This document shows positions 32,365-41,024 of a stretch of DNA of 41,024 nucleotides, piece after piece (position 1 is the first letter of the stretch; every line of letters begins with the position of its first letter). The DNA lies in contig BFEA01000018.1 in assembly GCA_003427395.1 (NCBI GenBank), positions 5,665,136 through 5,706,159 on the forward strand. Reading direction: 5' to 3'. The stretch is from Chara braunii (Eukaryota > Streptophyta > Charophyceae > Charales > Characeae). The position numbers were made by a program, and so were the translations under genes. The notes beneath the pieces were generated by a model. That model worked only from the letters and a program-made list of their open reading frames with translations. It was not told where the DNA came from and did no database searches.

Positions 32365-34880
32365 ATGGCGTCGTCACCACTTAAACTCACCATGGTTGCC
32401 ACACCAATAGCGGTCCATGTGCCGTCAACAGAAGTTGATAAGAAGATAATTGGAGGAATCATTGAGGATTGTTATGCAAATGGTATTCTCCCTGAGGAGT
32501 TTGCCCCTAGCTTAGCTGACGAAGGTCAGGATTTTGTCCGGGTGGTCGTTCACAAGGAGTTTTACGACATCCAAGCAGAATGGCTTGCAAAACATGCAGT
32601 CTCAGTTCAGTTTGAGAACGACTCATCTGCTCTCCCAACATCAATAAAGAATCGGATAATTCGAATCTATGAGGAGGGTTGGGCGCAGATCTCGGATCTC
32701 AACGCTGCCCCCAAACAAGGGGTATGAAGAAGTGATGGCAAAAATTTGGTCACATACATTGCCAACACCAAGGAAATTGTTTTTTTGATGATCAGGAAAG
32801 TCTCGGATAAGATTGAACTAAATGGCAACATGTACTCGGTCGGTTTCCGCCACTTGATGACCGAGAACGAGATCTATGAGTGGAATGAAGCCCAAAAATT
32901 TCGATACTTTCGGGTGAAGGCAATCCAGGTTCCAATATCAATCTTACCACATTTGAGAGGAGCAATTCAGAAGGCCTTTGGCAGAATTATCAAAGTACAT
33001 GAGGCCTTTACAGACCCAATTTCCCCAGATCTTTGAAATGTAAGGTTCGATATGGAGGTTGTTGAGCGCGTTTGGTATAAGCAACACCTCATCATTGATT
33101 TAAAGGAAGATGGGGGGGTAAACTTAAACATTGCATGCTATGATTCTCTCTGGTGTAAAAAGTGTCGCCGCTCTTTTCACTAAGATGAGGATGAGAATTG
33201 TCCCATCAACATGCGGTTTGTTGCACGAAGGAAATCCTTCAAAGAGGCGTTAACAGAAGATCGTATGAAGCATAATGTGAATAAATCAAAAGATTCAATG
33301 GACAAACAAAGAACCAAGAAACAGAAAGGGAGCCAGGATCCACATGACAAGGCGAGTAACCGCCAAGATCCATAGGAAGAAGATAATGGTTTTGACGATG
33401 GCCTGACAGTAAACCATAGAAGGGCAAACTCCAAGCCCGCTGAGGTGGCAGATGAAATCCCAGACATCCGGGGTGCAAGAGTTATCCGTGGTTCTATAAT
33501 AGGGAAGGAAAAGAAACCTCTCTCCAGAAAAACATAAGGCATTTTCAGAGAAAAAATGATGGAGACCTCTACCTTCAAGTTGTCAGAAGACTCATCCAAG
33601 AGAAAGGAATGGAAGAGACCAGAAAGCAGAGAGGGAGGTGTGGGGAGGGGCAAAGACAAAGAGAGAAATCAAGGGGAGGAAAGTGTTGCCAACCAGGGCA
33701 GTCAAGGCTCGATGGAGATGGACATATCCTCCTCCTCCCCCCCCTCCCTCTGTGCCTTTTCCCCCTCCCCCCCAGTCACCCCCCCTGCCCCTCTCCTCCT
33801 CCACCATAACTGATTTTCGAAGACTCGAAGGAAAAGACAGAAGCAACTTTGATGGGTTTCGCTCCCGACTCAGCTCAAGGTCAGGTCCCCGATCCTCCAT
33901 GTCCCCTCCCCCCGAAGGATGCTATTCCTGAAAAGCCCGATCACACCCCTACCAGTGAGGAGGGTAAGGATGGGAAAGCAGAGGATGGGGATGACAAGAA
34001 GGTCAGGGGAGGAGTAGAGAAGAATGGGATCTTCACGGCTAAACCATCTCACCAGGGGATCTTAGCCAAAAAAAAAAAAAAAAAAAAAAAAAAAAACGGG
34101 GGTTAAAAGGCGCACGGATTCAACAAGAGGCAATAAAGACGTCATGAGCCCTCTGATTGTGCAATCTGGCCCATCCAAGAAACTCAAATCAAAAGATGCC
34201 TCTGCCATCCCTCGTCCCTCCTCCCAATAGGAGAAAAGGGTGAAGGATTACTCATTATATAAAAAAACGAGACCCCTTCAGCAAAAAACGACAAAAATAG
34301 TCTTGAGCTTCGCCAAACTTATTTCAATCTTGTCTCGTAAGGACAAGTTATCGAGGAAAATTTCTCAGTTCTTAGTCCCACTCATTGTTTTGAAAGGAAG
34401 CTCGGGAACATAAATTCTCACAGCACAGGGTAAGGACGCCTCAATAATGCTGCCATCCATCTCTGTGCAATCACAAGCGTCGAATTCTCTGGCAGTGGAT
34501 CTGACAAAAATCAGGTTCTCAAAACTGCAGGTAAAGCGTCGGGCTTCCTGCAATTCAAGATGGGCCGCCACACAATACTGGCAAATGCCAGCTATATGAT
34601 CCTGTTACACTTGGTCATCCTGAAGCTCGGTGATTGGACAAGACGGATTGGCTCAGAGAACACTTACCCGCTACAATGGACAGGATTGTCCCCGTTGCTA
34701 TCTACCTCCTCCTCAGAGTTAGCTAAGGCCAGAATTGAGTCGGATATCCCGACAGGTCACATTGTAGAATGGATAGCCCAGTCCTCAGATCTAGGAGTCA
34801 CTGGCCACAGATCATTTTTTGAACCAACTCTTGACATGGGATATACAACAAAATCCCTCTTCTTTAGACCGCATCCATGA
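32365..34880 (+). pseudogene. LINE-3 ORF1: gag-like protein with variant zinc knuckle
   Basis: N-terminal domain: VRVVVHKEFYDIQAEWLAKH aligns with RVNESFDAIKERWLKERT, and a second piece starts at 32746. Zinc knuckle at 33154-33201: CKKCRRSFH, a TAA stop, then DEDENC, giving CX2CX4HX6C against HX4C in LINE-2. A highly charged and Pro-rich linker (33205-34150) replaces the Gln-rich one. The C-terminal domain at 34365-34880 (FLVPLIVLKGSSGT; VAIYLLLRVS) matches VPLVCAMIGS and VSALLLLKVNEK. Stops and frame changes are frequent. Start chosen at ATG 32365 or 32392; both are uncertain. Confidence 0.72.
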
Positions 34881-34885
34881 CATGA

Positions 34886-37500
34886 GTGGCTGAGACCACA
34901 AAAATGGTCTTGCCGAACATGATTAAAAACGTAAGTTGGAACTTACAAGGGTTAGGGGATACCTCCAACCTCACCAGACGACCCAAATTTTGTACATGGG
35001 TGCACAAAGATAATCCACATTTCGTATGCGTTCAAGAAACTAAATTAAATGAGGAAAAAATTACTAACAGGTTGGCTTGGTGGTCGGACCCACAGTATTG
35101 GGCCCCAGCAGAAGGCTCCAAGGGTGGGGTGGCCATCCTTTAAGTTATCCACAAGGACCTTGAAGTTGAGGCCCTAGACACATACAAGGACCCCAATGGT
35201 AGATGGATCTGGGTGAAACTGGCTGTGGGCGAGGAAGATTGGGCAGTAATGTCGATGTATGCCCCAAAGGACTATGCTGATAGAACCAAAATTTTCGCCT
35301 CCTTGTCAGCGTTCCTTCCAGAAGTAGAGAACCTTATCATTGCAGGTGATTGGAACTCTACCCTCGACCCCGACATGGACTCCCCCCACCCTACCCCCGT
35401 CCGTCATGGCGCCCTGATGCTTTCTTTTTTTATGGGAGGCCCAATGTCGTGCAGATGTCTTCAGAGTGCTGAACCCTAAGACCCCAGGCCACACATGGTA
35501 TGGACCCAAACCGTCGCCCACGACAATTTAGCCTAGTCGAAGGTTATACTTTATTCTTGCAAGAGGGGTAGTCTGGGATCGACTGTCTGGGTGTGACTTA
35601 CTCCATCAAACACTATCAGACCACTATCCGATATGCATGGAGATACTGACTAAGAGCAACTTTATAAAGTTCGTCCTACGTTCGGATTGAATACAAACAT
35701 GCTTAAATACGAGGGTATCCTGGCCTGGGTTAAAAACCAAATGGCCAAATGGGTTGATGCCAAGGACCTTTTCCGTCACAAACACAAGTAGGCGGAAACG
35801 AGGCTGGGTATCATCACATTAGCTGTAAAGGTGTTTTCAATAATAAAAACCGCCAACAAAACATGGGCCGAGATATGCGCCCGCTGAGCAATAATCGAGG
35901 CAGAAAACAACTTGGGTAAAGACCCCTTCTCAGACCACTACTGGTCGAAGAAACGAATGGAGAGTGTAACTCAACTGGAATAATAAAAATTAAGAAGCAA
36001 GAAGATTGGATTCAATGGCTAAGGATCAAAGGATTGGTCGGCTATGATAGAATGACAAAAAACACCTTTAGGTCACTCATCCTATGTTAAACCAAGTCTG
36101 TATTACGAGAGTTATCCCACCCCTTCAATCCTCACTTACCTCAGGCGTTGAACACGGAAGACATGTGCAAGTATGCCATGGATTACTTTATGGAGATTAT
36201 ATCCACCAGGAGACCACTAGATTCGTACGTAATAGACCTCTCAGCTATCCCGGACTTTTGGGACGGCATCCCGAGCTCTATCTCACATGCCACAAGAGAC
36301 TGCTTAGATGCGTCATTCTTAGCAGTAGAATTGCACCAGGCGGCAAAAAAAATGGATACAGGCAAATGCCCTGGGTCAGATGGTCTGCCTATTGAACTGT
36401 TCTTAAGTGCATGGGAGGCTTTCGCCCCTTTCCTCCGCCAAATCTTTAACAACACTCGTACCTCCGGTGCCTTACCAAAAGGATGGTTCAATGGTATTAT
36501 CTCACTACTCTATAAAAAAATGAGATAAGAAAGACGTGAGGAACTACACGCCCATTTCGGTACTGAATATGGCCTATAAAATATTAGCTAAAACCCTAGC
36601 CATAAGGCTTGTTGATGTCCTACCAGGAATAGTTGGGATAGAATGAGGAACCTTTGTAAAATGACGCTCTATTTTTGATAACATCTTGTCCACAATGCAG
36701 GCTCTGGAGATCCTATCAAAGAAGAAGGTCAACTTGGCTATTCTCCCCCTGGATATGGAGAAAGCTTATGATAAAGTGGGATGGTCTTTTGTCTTCACCA
36801 CTCTGACCAAGATGGGATTTGGCCCCGATTTCTGCACATGGGTCAAAGCTATGTACACAGAAGCCTCATCGGTTGTCATGGTAAATGGTCGTTTGTCCCC
36901 CACCTTTCTCCTCACTCACTCACTCAGGCAGGGTTGCCCCCTAGCCCCCCTACTGTTCGTCATACGACTAGAGGTCCTATTGGCCAACATCAGAAGAAAT
37001 GACGAAATTAGAGGCCTCAACATCCCTTACTCTATCCATTGGAAAGGGGGTGCGCAAGCGGACGATTTAACAATGGCATGTTCACACTCGAACTCATCGT
37101 TCATGGCACTAAGACGCATTCTGGACGATTATTGTATTCTGTCAGAAGCATCCATCAATAAAGAGAAATCAGTTTTTCTTCTCCTGGAGCCATTTAAAAT
37201 TTGTGTGGATTGAGGCCTAAAGAAGATCACATAGAACAACTCCGATAGATTCCTTGGGGTCCAAGTTTCGCTGTTGGACTGCATTGAGACTCAAGATGCA
37301 ATAATGGTTGACAAAGTAACTGCAAGGATAATGGGATGGGCTCATAACTTTGAACTATCCCTGTTTGGGAGAGCACTGGTGATTTCTACGGCGGCGTTCT
37401 CAATACTTTGGTTTCATCTCACAGTCCACCGATTGGGGGATGAAGCATACCAAAGGATAAAATATATTGCGGCCAGCGGAAATTTGCCGCAAAGCAGTGG
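34886..37500 (+). pseudogene. LINE-3 ORF2: endonuclease-reverse transcriptase, truncated
   Basis: Endonuclease: NVSWNLQGLGDTSN, CVQETKLNEEK, GGVAIL-stop, MSMYAPKD, IIAGDWNSTLD (GDWN intact) and LSDHYPIC (near 35610-35635). RT: GKCPGSDGLPIE, frameshift near 36530, DVRNYTPISVLN, LDMEKAYDKVGW, SLRQGCPLAPLLF and QADD (37055-37066) instead of LADD. VSLLDCIETQDAIMVDKV and LSLFGRALVISTAAFSILWF continue the post-RT domain. TGA at 37211-37213 replaces the Trp of VDWG. It ends without zf-RVT. Confidence 0.82.
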
Positions 37501-38006
37501 GGTCCACCTCTAAGTGACATCTTCCCTTGGCAAAAGGTCTGATGCAGTTGTCCTCCCAGAGTGCCTCCCTTTCCGCCAGCAATCCCGTTGGCCAATGGCG
37601 AGGTAGATGCCTCGCCTTCTACGCTACGTCCTCTCTATCCTATCCCTTCGTGCTATAGGGAAAAAGTTTTTCTCTGTATTATCGCTATGCTCGAGGGACG
37701 CGGGAAACCGGGTCCAGCGTCCGTTTCGCATAACGATAAAGCAAAAAGGGGGCGGGGTTTTCAACAGGACTTCATCGGGCTGCGGTAACAAGCTCGAAAC
37801 TGCGGGGGGCGGGGTTTTCAACAGGACTCCATCGCGCTGCGGTAACAAGCTCGAAACTGCGCGCAGGCGAGCCGCGGGGTGGCGGGTGCCACCGGGCCAC
37901 GGGAACGTAGAGGGAATCCGTAAGGCGGGGGGGACGCATGCCCAAGTTTGTGGAGAGTTCCGGACGGAAGTGAATGTGAGGAGGAGGCGCACGAGCAGGC
38001 TGGGAA

Positions 38007-38008
<2 letters not shown>
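37501..38008. repeat. Spacer with a 57-bp tandem duplication
   Basis: Unit 1 starts near 37748 and unit 2 near 37805; each contains CGGGGTTTTCAACAGGACT and ends AACAAGCTCGAAACTGC. The open frame across it gives a repeated GGGVFNRT motif, but no start context or family supports a gene. The rest of the interval is unassigned. Confidence 0.6.
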
Positions 38009-38049
<41 letters not shown>

Positions 38050-38200
38050 AGTACGTCAATCGTGTTTTTTTTTTCAAATTTAACGGGAGGTTTGCGGGTG
38101 AAAGTGCCCCCGCTCTCTCTCTCTCTCTCTCTCTCTGAGTACGTCAGTCGTGTTTTTTTTTCCAAATTTAACGTGAGGTTTGCGGGTGAAAGTGCCCCCC
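38009..38200. repeat. Tandem unit of (CT)n plus unique segment, two copies
   Basis: (CT)19 at 38009-38046 is followed by a segment containing GTACGTCAATCGTG and CGGGTGAAAGTGCCCCC. The same segment recurs after (CT)12 at 38113-38136. The offset is about 90-100 bp. Confidence 0.8.
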
Positions 38201-38276
38201 GTGTGTGTCTACATCCATTCGTCATTACTTAATTTCAGAGCGCTGCAGGTACAGTTTTTAATTTTATTTTTTTTTG

Positions 38277-38294
38277 TGCGTGCGTGCGTGCGTG

Positions 38295-38335
<41 letters not shown>
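38277..38335. repeat. (GT)n microsatellite
   Basis: Imperfect TGCG repeats grade into a long (GT)n run. It lies about 410 bp upstream of the gene at 38745. Confidence 0.9.
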
Positions 38336-38336
<1 letters not shown>

Positions 38337-38744
38337 GTGCTGTGTGTCCTTCCCCTCTCCGCCCCTCTTCTTCCATCCCGCTGCCGCAGCGTAGCTGCGG
38401 CGGGCAACCACTTGCTGTTGAGCATCGTCACGATCTGATAGAGTCGGTTTTTGGACAATTCGAAGAGCACATATTACTAATTGCCACGGTTGGTCAGCCA
38501 GCCACACCCACAAGTATAGGCGTGCGCAGTGTCTAGACTTTGAAGACAGTGTGCTCGTTGCCTTGCATCACGCATCTCCGACTTAACCATCCGTTCCACC
38601 TGCCATTACTCTAAAAAAATTCTTCAACCCATTCGAACGTCATACAAACGTCATTCAGAAGAGTTCCTCTCTTGAACCGATCCCTCTCCCCTAGTCATCA
38701 CTCTCTATCATTATTGTGTGGAACCCACCCTCCCGTCTCTCATC

Positions 38745-39317
38745 ATGACAAAGAGGACAGCTAAGGTTTCAGTTCGGAACGACACGTCCTCCCCACTCTT
38801 CGGCGTTGGAGTGGTTCACAAATACAGTGACAACTACAAAAATTCACACACCTGGAACGTAATCCAGCCCGGCGGGCGCGGAGAGCCCTTTTTGGAGGTG
38901 GAATATAACACAGGAGCCTTCACGACAGGGAGGGACTGGTGGGCTGTCACGTGGATGAGCGGAGACACCAGTACACTTTTTTACACGGACCCGAAGAACT
39001 TTCGGTCAATCTTCGACAGCTTGGAGAGTGTCTTGCCAGATGTTGTTTCCGCGGTAGCTGGTGCTGCAGCCGGGTTAGCCACAGCCGAGACCGGTCCGGG
39101 TGCGCTTATAGCAGCTGGTGCCGCCGCCGCCGGCTCCAAGGTCATTTGTAATGCACTCTTCAATTCCGAGGGCACCACCGGGTTCAAGCAGCATATCTTG
39201 CGCGCTGAAGACGAGAATGCACTTACCGAGATAATTGTGCACGGTAATATGACCGTAACTTTTCGCTCCAACTCGGGAGTTTCCGAGACGGTCGTATCTT
39301 CAAAGCGGGTGAGGTAG
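38745..39317 (+). CDS. PUD1/2-family (up-regulated in daf-2) domain protein
   Basis: An intact, intronless 190-residue protein starting at ATG 38745 (MTKRTAKVSV) and ending at TAG 39315-39317. Residues 1-75 carry the family signature VRNDTSS, VVHKYSDNYKNSHTW, VEYNTGAFTTGRDWW and VTW. FYTDPKNF follows, then an Ala/Gly-rich predicted hydrophobic helix pair (about residues 95-135), LFNSEGTTGFKQHILRAEDE, and a beta-rich end FRSNSGVSETVVSSK. By recall it closely resembles fungal proteins annotated as up-regulated in Daf-2 domain proteins. The family is named from nematode PUD-1/PUD-2, small beta-rich proteins of unknown biochemical role. No signal peptide is seen. It lies among repeats with no neighbour that suggests a pathway. 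The lack of introns and the fungal-like sequence make horizontal origin possible. Confidence 0.82.
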   Translation: MTKRTAKVSVRNDTSSPLFGVGVVHKYSDNYKNSHTWNVIQPGGRGEPFLEVEYNTGAFTTGRDWWAVTWMSGDTSTLFYTDPKNFRSIFDSLESVLPDVVSAVAGAAAGLATAETGPGALIAAGAAAAGSKVICNALFNSEGTTGFKQHILRAEDENALTEIIVHGNMTVTFRSNSGVSETVVSSKRVR

Positions 39318-39498
39318 AGGAGCAGGTATCGAAAATGACGGACAAATGGGTAAGTCGGCCATCGGAGGGGCATGCTGCAAAATGAGTGAAAAAAAACAGG
39401 GGCATATCCAAAACTATCCCTTTCAAGTAACCAAAAAAAAAAAAAAAACAGGGAACGAAAAGGTTCAAAACTTTTTGCTCGCTTGTGAGAAGGCCAAA

Positions 39499-40105
39499 AT
39501 ATTTCAGGATGGTCATATTTTATATCGAGGATGAGAGACTGGGATAATGTTCCTATAATAATAATATAGAGGAAGATTCTGTTTTTAGTTGTTCTTGAGG
39601 GCGGGAGGGTGGTTGATTTAAGGAGGGAAAAAAGGGACAAAAAATAAAAAAGGATTTGGCTGCTAGGTGGGAAGATCATATATTCTTCTCTCAACTTCTG
39701 TTTCTTTACCTTTCACTACCTACTGCTAAGACTATCTAGAGGGGACCCCTGCAAGCATAGTTTCCTCTCTCTGTGAAGGGGAGATTTCATGTTGTCCCTT
39801 GCCCCTAATGGTTAGGGTATAGGGTTGGGGCCGTGAAGGGTGGGGGACGATGAGAAAGGGAGGCACAGCTACTGGCAGGTCTCGGAAGATCATATTTCAG
39901 GATGGTCGTATTTTGTATCGAGGATGAGAGACTGAGATAATGTTCCTATAATAATAATAATAATAATATTATAGAGGAAGATTCTGTTTTAGTAATTCTT
40001 GAGGGTGGGAGGAAGGTTTATTTAAGGAAGGAAAAAAAAAAAGAAAAAAAGAAAAAAAAAAGAAAAAAAAAAGAAAAAGAATTTGGCTGCTAGGTGGGAA
40101 GATCA
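39499..40105. repeat. Direct duplication of a roughly 190-bp unit
   Basis: 39499-39678 and 39892-40105 both start ATATTTCAGGATGGTC, contain GAGGATGAGAGACT and (ATA)n, then GAGGAAGATTCTG, and end GGCTGCTAGGTGGGAAGATCA. The second has longer (ATA)n and A-rich tracts. The 213-bp spacer includes a SINE-tail-like segment (39680-39735). GGAAGATCATAT also occurs at the spacer's right edge, so the copies could have arisen by tandem duplication or flank a small inserted element. Confidence 0.8.
39643..39648 (+). promoter_or_regulatory. Possible polyadenylation signal
   Basis: AATAAA lies about 325 bp beyond the stop of the PUD-like gene, in A-rich repeat DNA. The hexamer is common by chance in such sequence, so this is a weak call. 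Confidence 0.2.
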
Positions 40106-40610
40106 GTCAAGTGCTGAATGAGACTATAATGAGGGCACGTGGGGAGGGAAGGAGGAGATATTTAATGCAGATGGAAGACCTGTGGTGCGTGATGAACTGA
40201 GATCAGTGCTTCACACAAGGAACAGTATTATTGGCATGCACATTTTATGCGGACTGATTGGAAAAAGAGAGGCAAACAATCCCTAGGATTCCAGTGTTAT
40301 CAGCTGGCAGGCCTATAGGCTATAGGTAGGTCTGAGAGAGTATTCTATAGATGGCAGGCCGACAGTTAATCCCCTATAGCAATGGGGCAATCAATGCTGT
40401 TCAGGGTCCCTTCAGCCGTACGGAAGGGAGCTTGGGTGTGTTACTGTACTCTGTACATTTTTGACTTGCCGGTGGAAAAGGAACCGGACTGATGCTCCCC
40501 AGACTCCCCAGAGTGGAAAGAGCCAGGACCATAAGGTTCTGTTTGAAAAACAAAAAAAAAAACAAAAAAAAAATGCAAACTTGATCTTTTTTTTTTGGGA
40601 AAATTTGTCT
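40106..40610. other. Unassigned spacer
   Basis: No gene or clear repeat; A- and T-homopolymers at 40552-40571 and 40589-40597. Confidence 0.4.
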
Positions 40611-40614
40611 GGCC

Positions 40615-40850
40615 GACTCTGGCGCCCCTGTAATTTCCATTATTTTGCGTCGCGCCCCTCCCACGGTCGATTTACCCTGTCACGCCCCTCTGACCACGAT
40701 TAAATTTCCCATAAAACCCCGGTGTCAGTTGGGCCTGAAATATTTTTGTTATGCCCCTACCGGTACCCGGTCCAAATTTGCAGTATGCCCCTACTGGATT
40801 GCTGTTGAGTAGCAGCAAAAAAAAAATCCATATGCCCCAACCGGTAGGGT
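40615..40850. repeat. Decayed minisatellite with a GCCCCT core, period about 33 bp
   Basis: GCCCCT or a near variant recurs near 40623, 40653, 40684, 40717 (CCCCGGT), 40754, 40788 and 40834. Most are preceded by (C/T)(A/G)YG and followed by CGGTCGATTTA- or AAATTT-like sequence. Unit spacing is 30-37 bp except the last. The units are strongly diverged. Confidence 0.55.
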
Positions 40851-40883
40851 GCATCTTTTCAGCACATCTCTATGGCTAAGCGT

Positions 40884-40899
40884 ATGGCAGCCACTTCAT

Positions 40900-40950
<51 letters not shown>

Positions 40951-40985
40951 CACACACACACACACACACGCATGGCGGCCTCTTC

Positions 40986-41024
<39 letters not shown>
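40884..41024. repeat. (CT)n/(CA)n compound microsatellite, duplicated
   Basis: (CT)n at 40907-40949 followed by (CA)n at 40951-40969, then (CT)n again from about 40991 to the window end. Both (CT)n runs are preceded by ATGGC(A/G)GCC(A/T)CTTCATTTC (40884 and 40972), showing a tandem duplication of about 88 bp. Confidence 0.9.

Larger units (their letters stand above)
31340..37500 (+). mobile_element. LINE-3: divergent, decayed LINE, 3'-truncated
   Basis: Plus-strand element with a G-rich start (31343-31370) followed by CGCTAATTCTGAGCGCTAAG, resembling the 5' termini of LINE-1/2. A 1-kb 5' UTR, ORF1 (32365-34880) and ORF2 (34886 to about 37500) follow. Protein similarity to the other copies is clear but distant. 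Homology fades near 37500, within the sequence following the RT, so the C-terminal linker, zf-RVT and 3' UTR are missing. It contains an A29 tract at 34068-34096. Confidence 0.82.

Noticed and set aside
33180-33900. Minus-strand open frames opposite LINE-3 ORF1
   Set aside because: They are antisense shadows of the charged linker; the plus strand carries the recognisable gag-like domains.
37607-38050. 147-codon open frame with a repeated GGGVFNRT motif
   Set aside because: It is produced by a 57-bp tandem duplication and runs into (CT)n; there is no start context or family.
38235-38513. Thr-His-rich minus-strand open frame
   Set aside because: It is a translation of the (GT)n microsatellite.

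Overview
This is a nuclear eukaryotic window that is almost wholly repeat-derived. It holds long microsatellites, poly-A/poly-T tracts, short runs of N, tRNA-headed SINEs, MITE-like inverted repeats, and at least four LINE (non-LTR retrotransposon) copies plus fragments. The LINE proteins carry the C-terminal zinc-binding domain (zf-RVT type) typical of plant-lineage LINEs. Together with Stowaway-like and Tourist/Harbinger-like MITEs, this suggests a green-lineage (plant or streptophyte-alga) genome with much assembly-hostile repeat. A charophyte would fit, but that is an inference with low-to-moderate confidence.

Layout. 1-1170: SINE, a 105-bp MITE, a tRNA-like piece and a foldback. 1174-9367: LINE-1 (minus), nearly full length. 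9374-10479: spacer with a palindromic dispersed motif. 10487-18880: LINE-2 (minus), a close relative of LINE-1, full length and bounded by a 12-bp target-site duplication. 18893-23800: spacer with poly-pyrimidine SINE-tail repeats, a 456-bp MITE with perfect 20-bp terminal inverted repeats, a second copy of the 105-bp MITE, and low-complexity DNA. 23810-24430: tandem foldback repeats next to a reverse transcriptase remnant. 24989-25850: a SINE and a zinc-finger LINE remnant. 25980-30890: LINE-4 (plus), old and decayed, split by a 400-bp hAT-like element. 30900-31230: SINE. 31340 to about 37500: LINE-3 (plus), an old divergent copy. 37500-41024: tandem repeats, microsatellites and the one convincing host gene, a 190-aa intronless protein of the PUD1/2 (up-regulated in daf-2) family at 38745-39317.

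How the LINE genes work together. Each element encodes ORF1, a gag-like RNA-binding protein with one CCHC knuckle, and ORF2, with an APE-type endonuclease, reverse transcriptase and zf-RVT domain. ORF2 lies in the +1 frame relative to ORF1. In LINE-1 the ORF1 stop sits inside the first three codons of ORF2. All copies are inactivated, mostly by C-to-T/G-to-A nonsense changes. A roughly 60-nt 3' UTR block is nearly identical between copies whose proteins have diverged strongly. It looks like a recognition tail for the reverse transcriptase and is the best lead in the window. No CRISPR array, rRNA or intact tRNA gene was seen.
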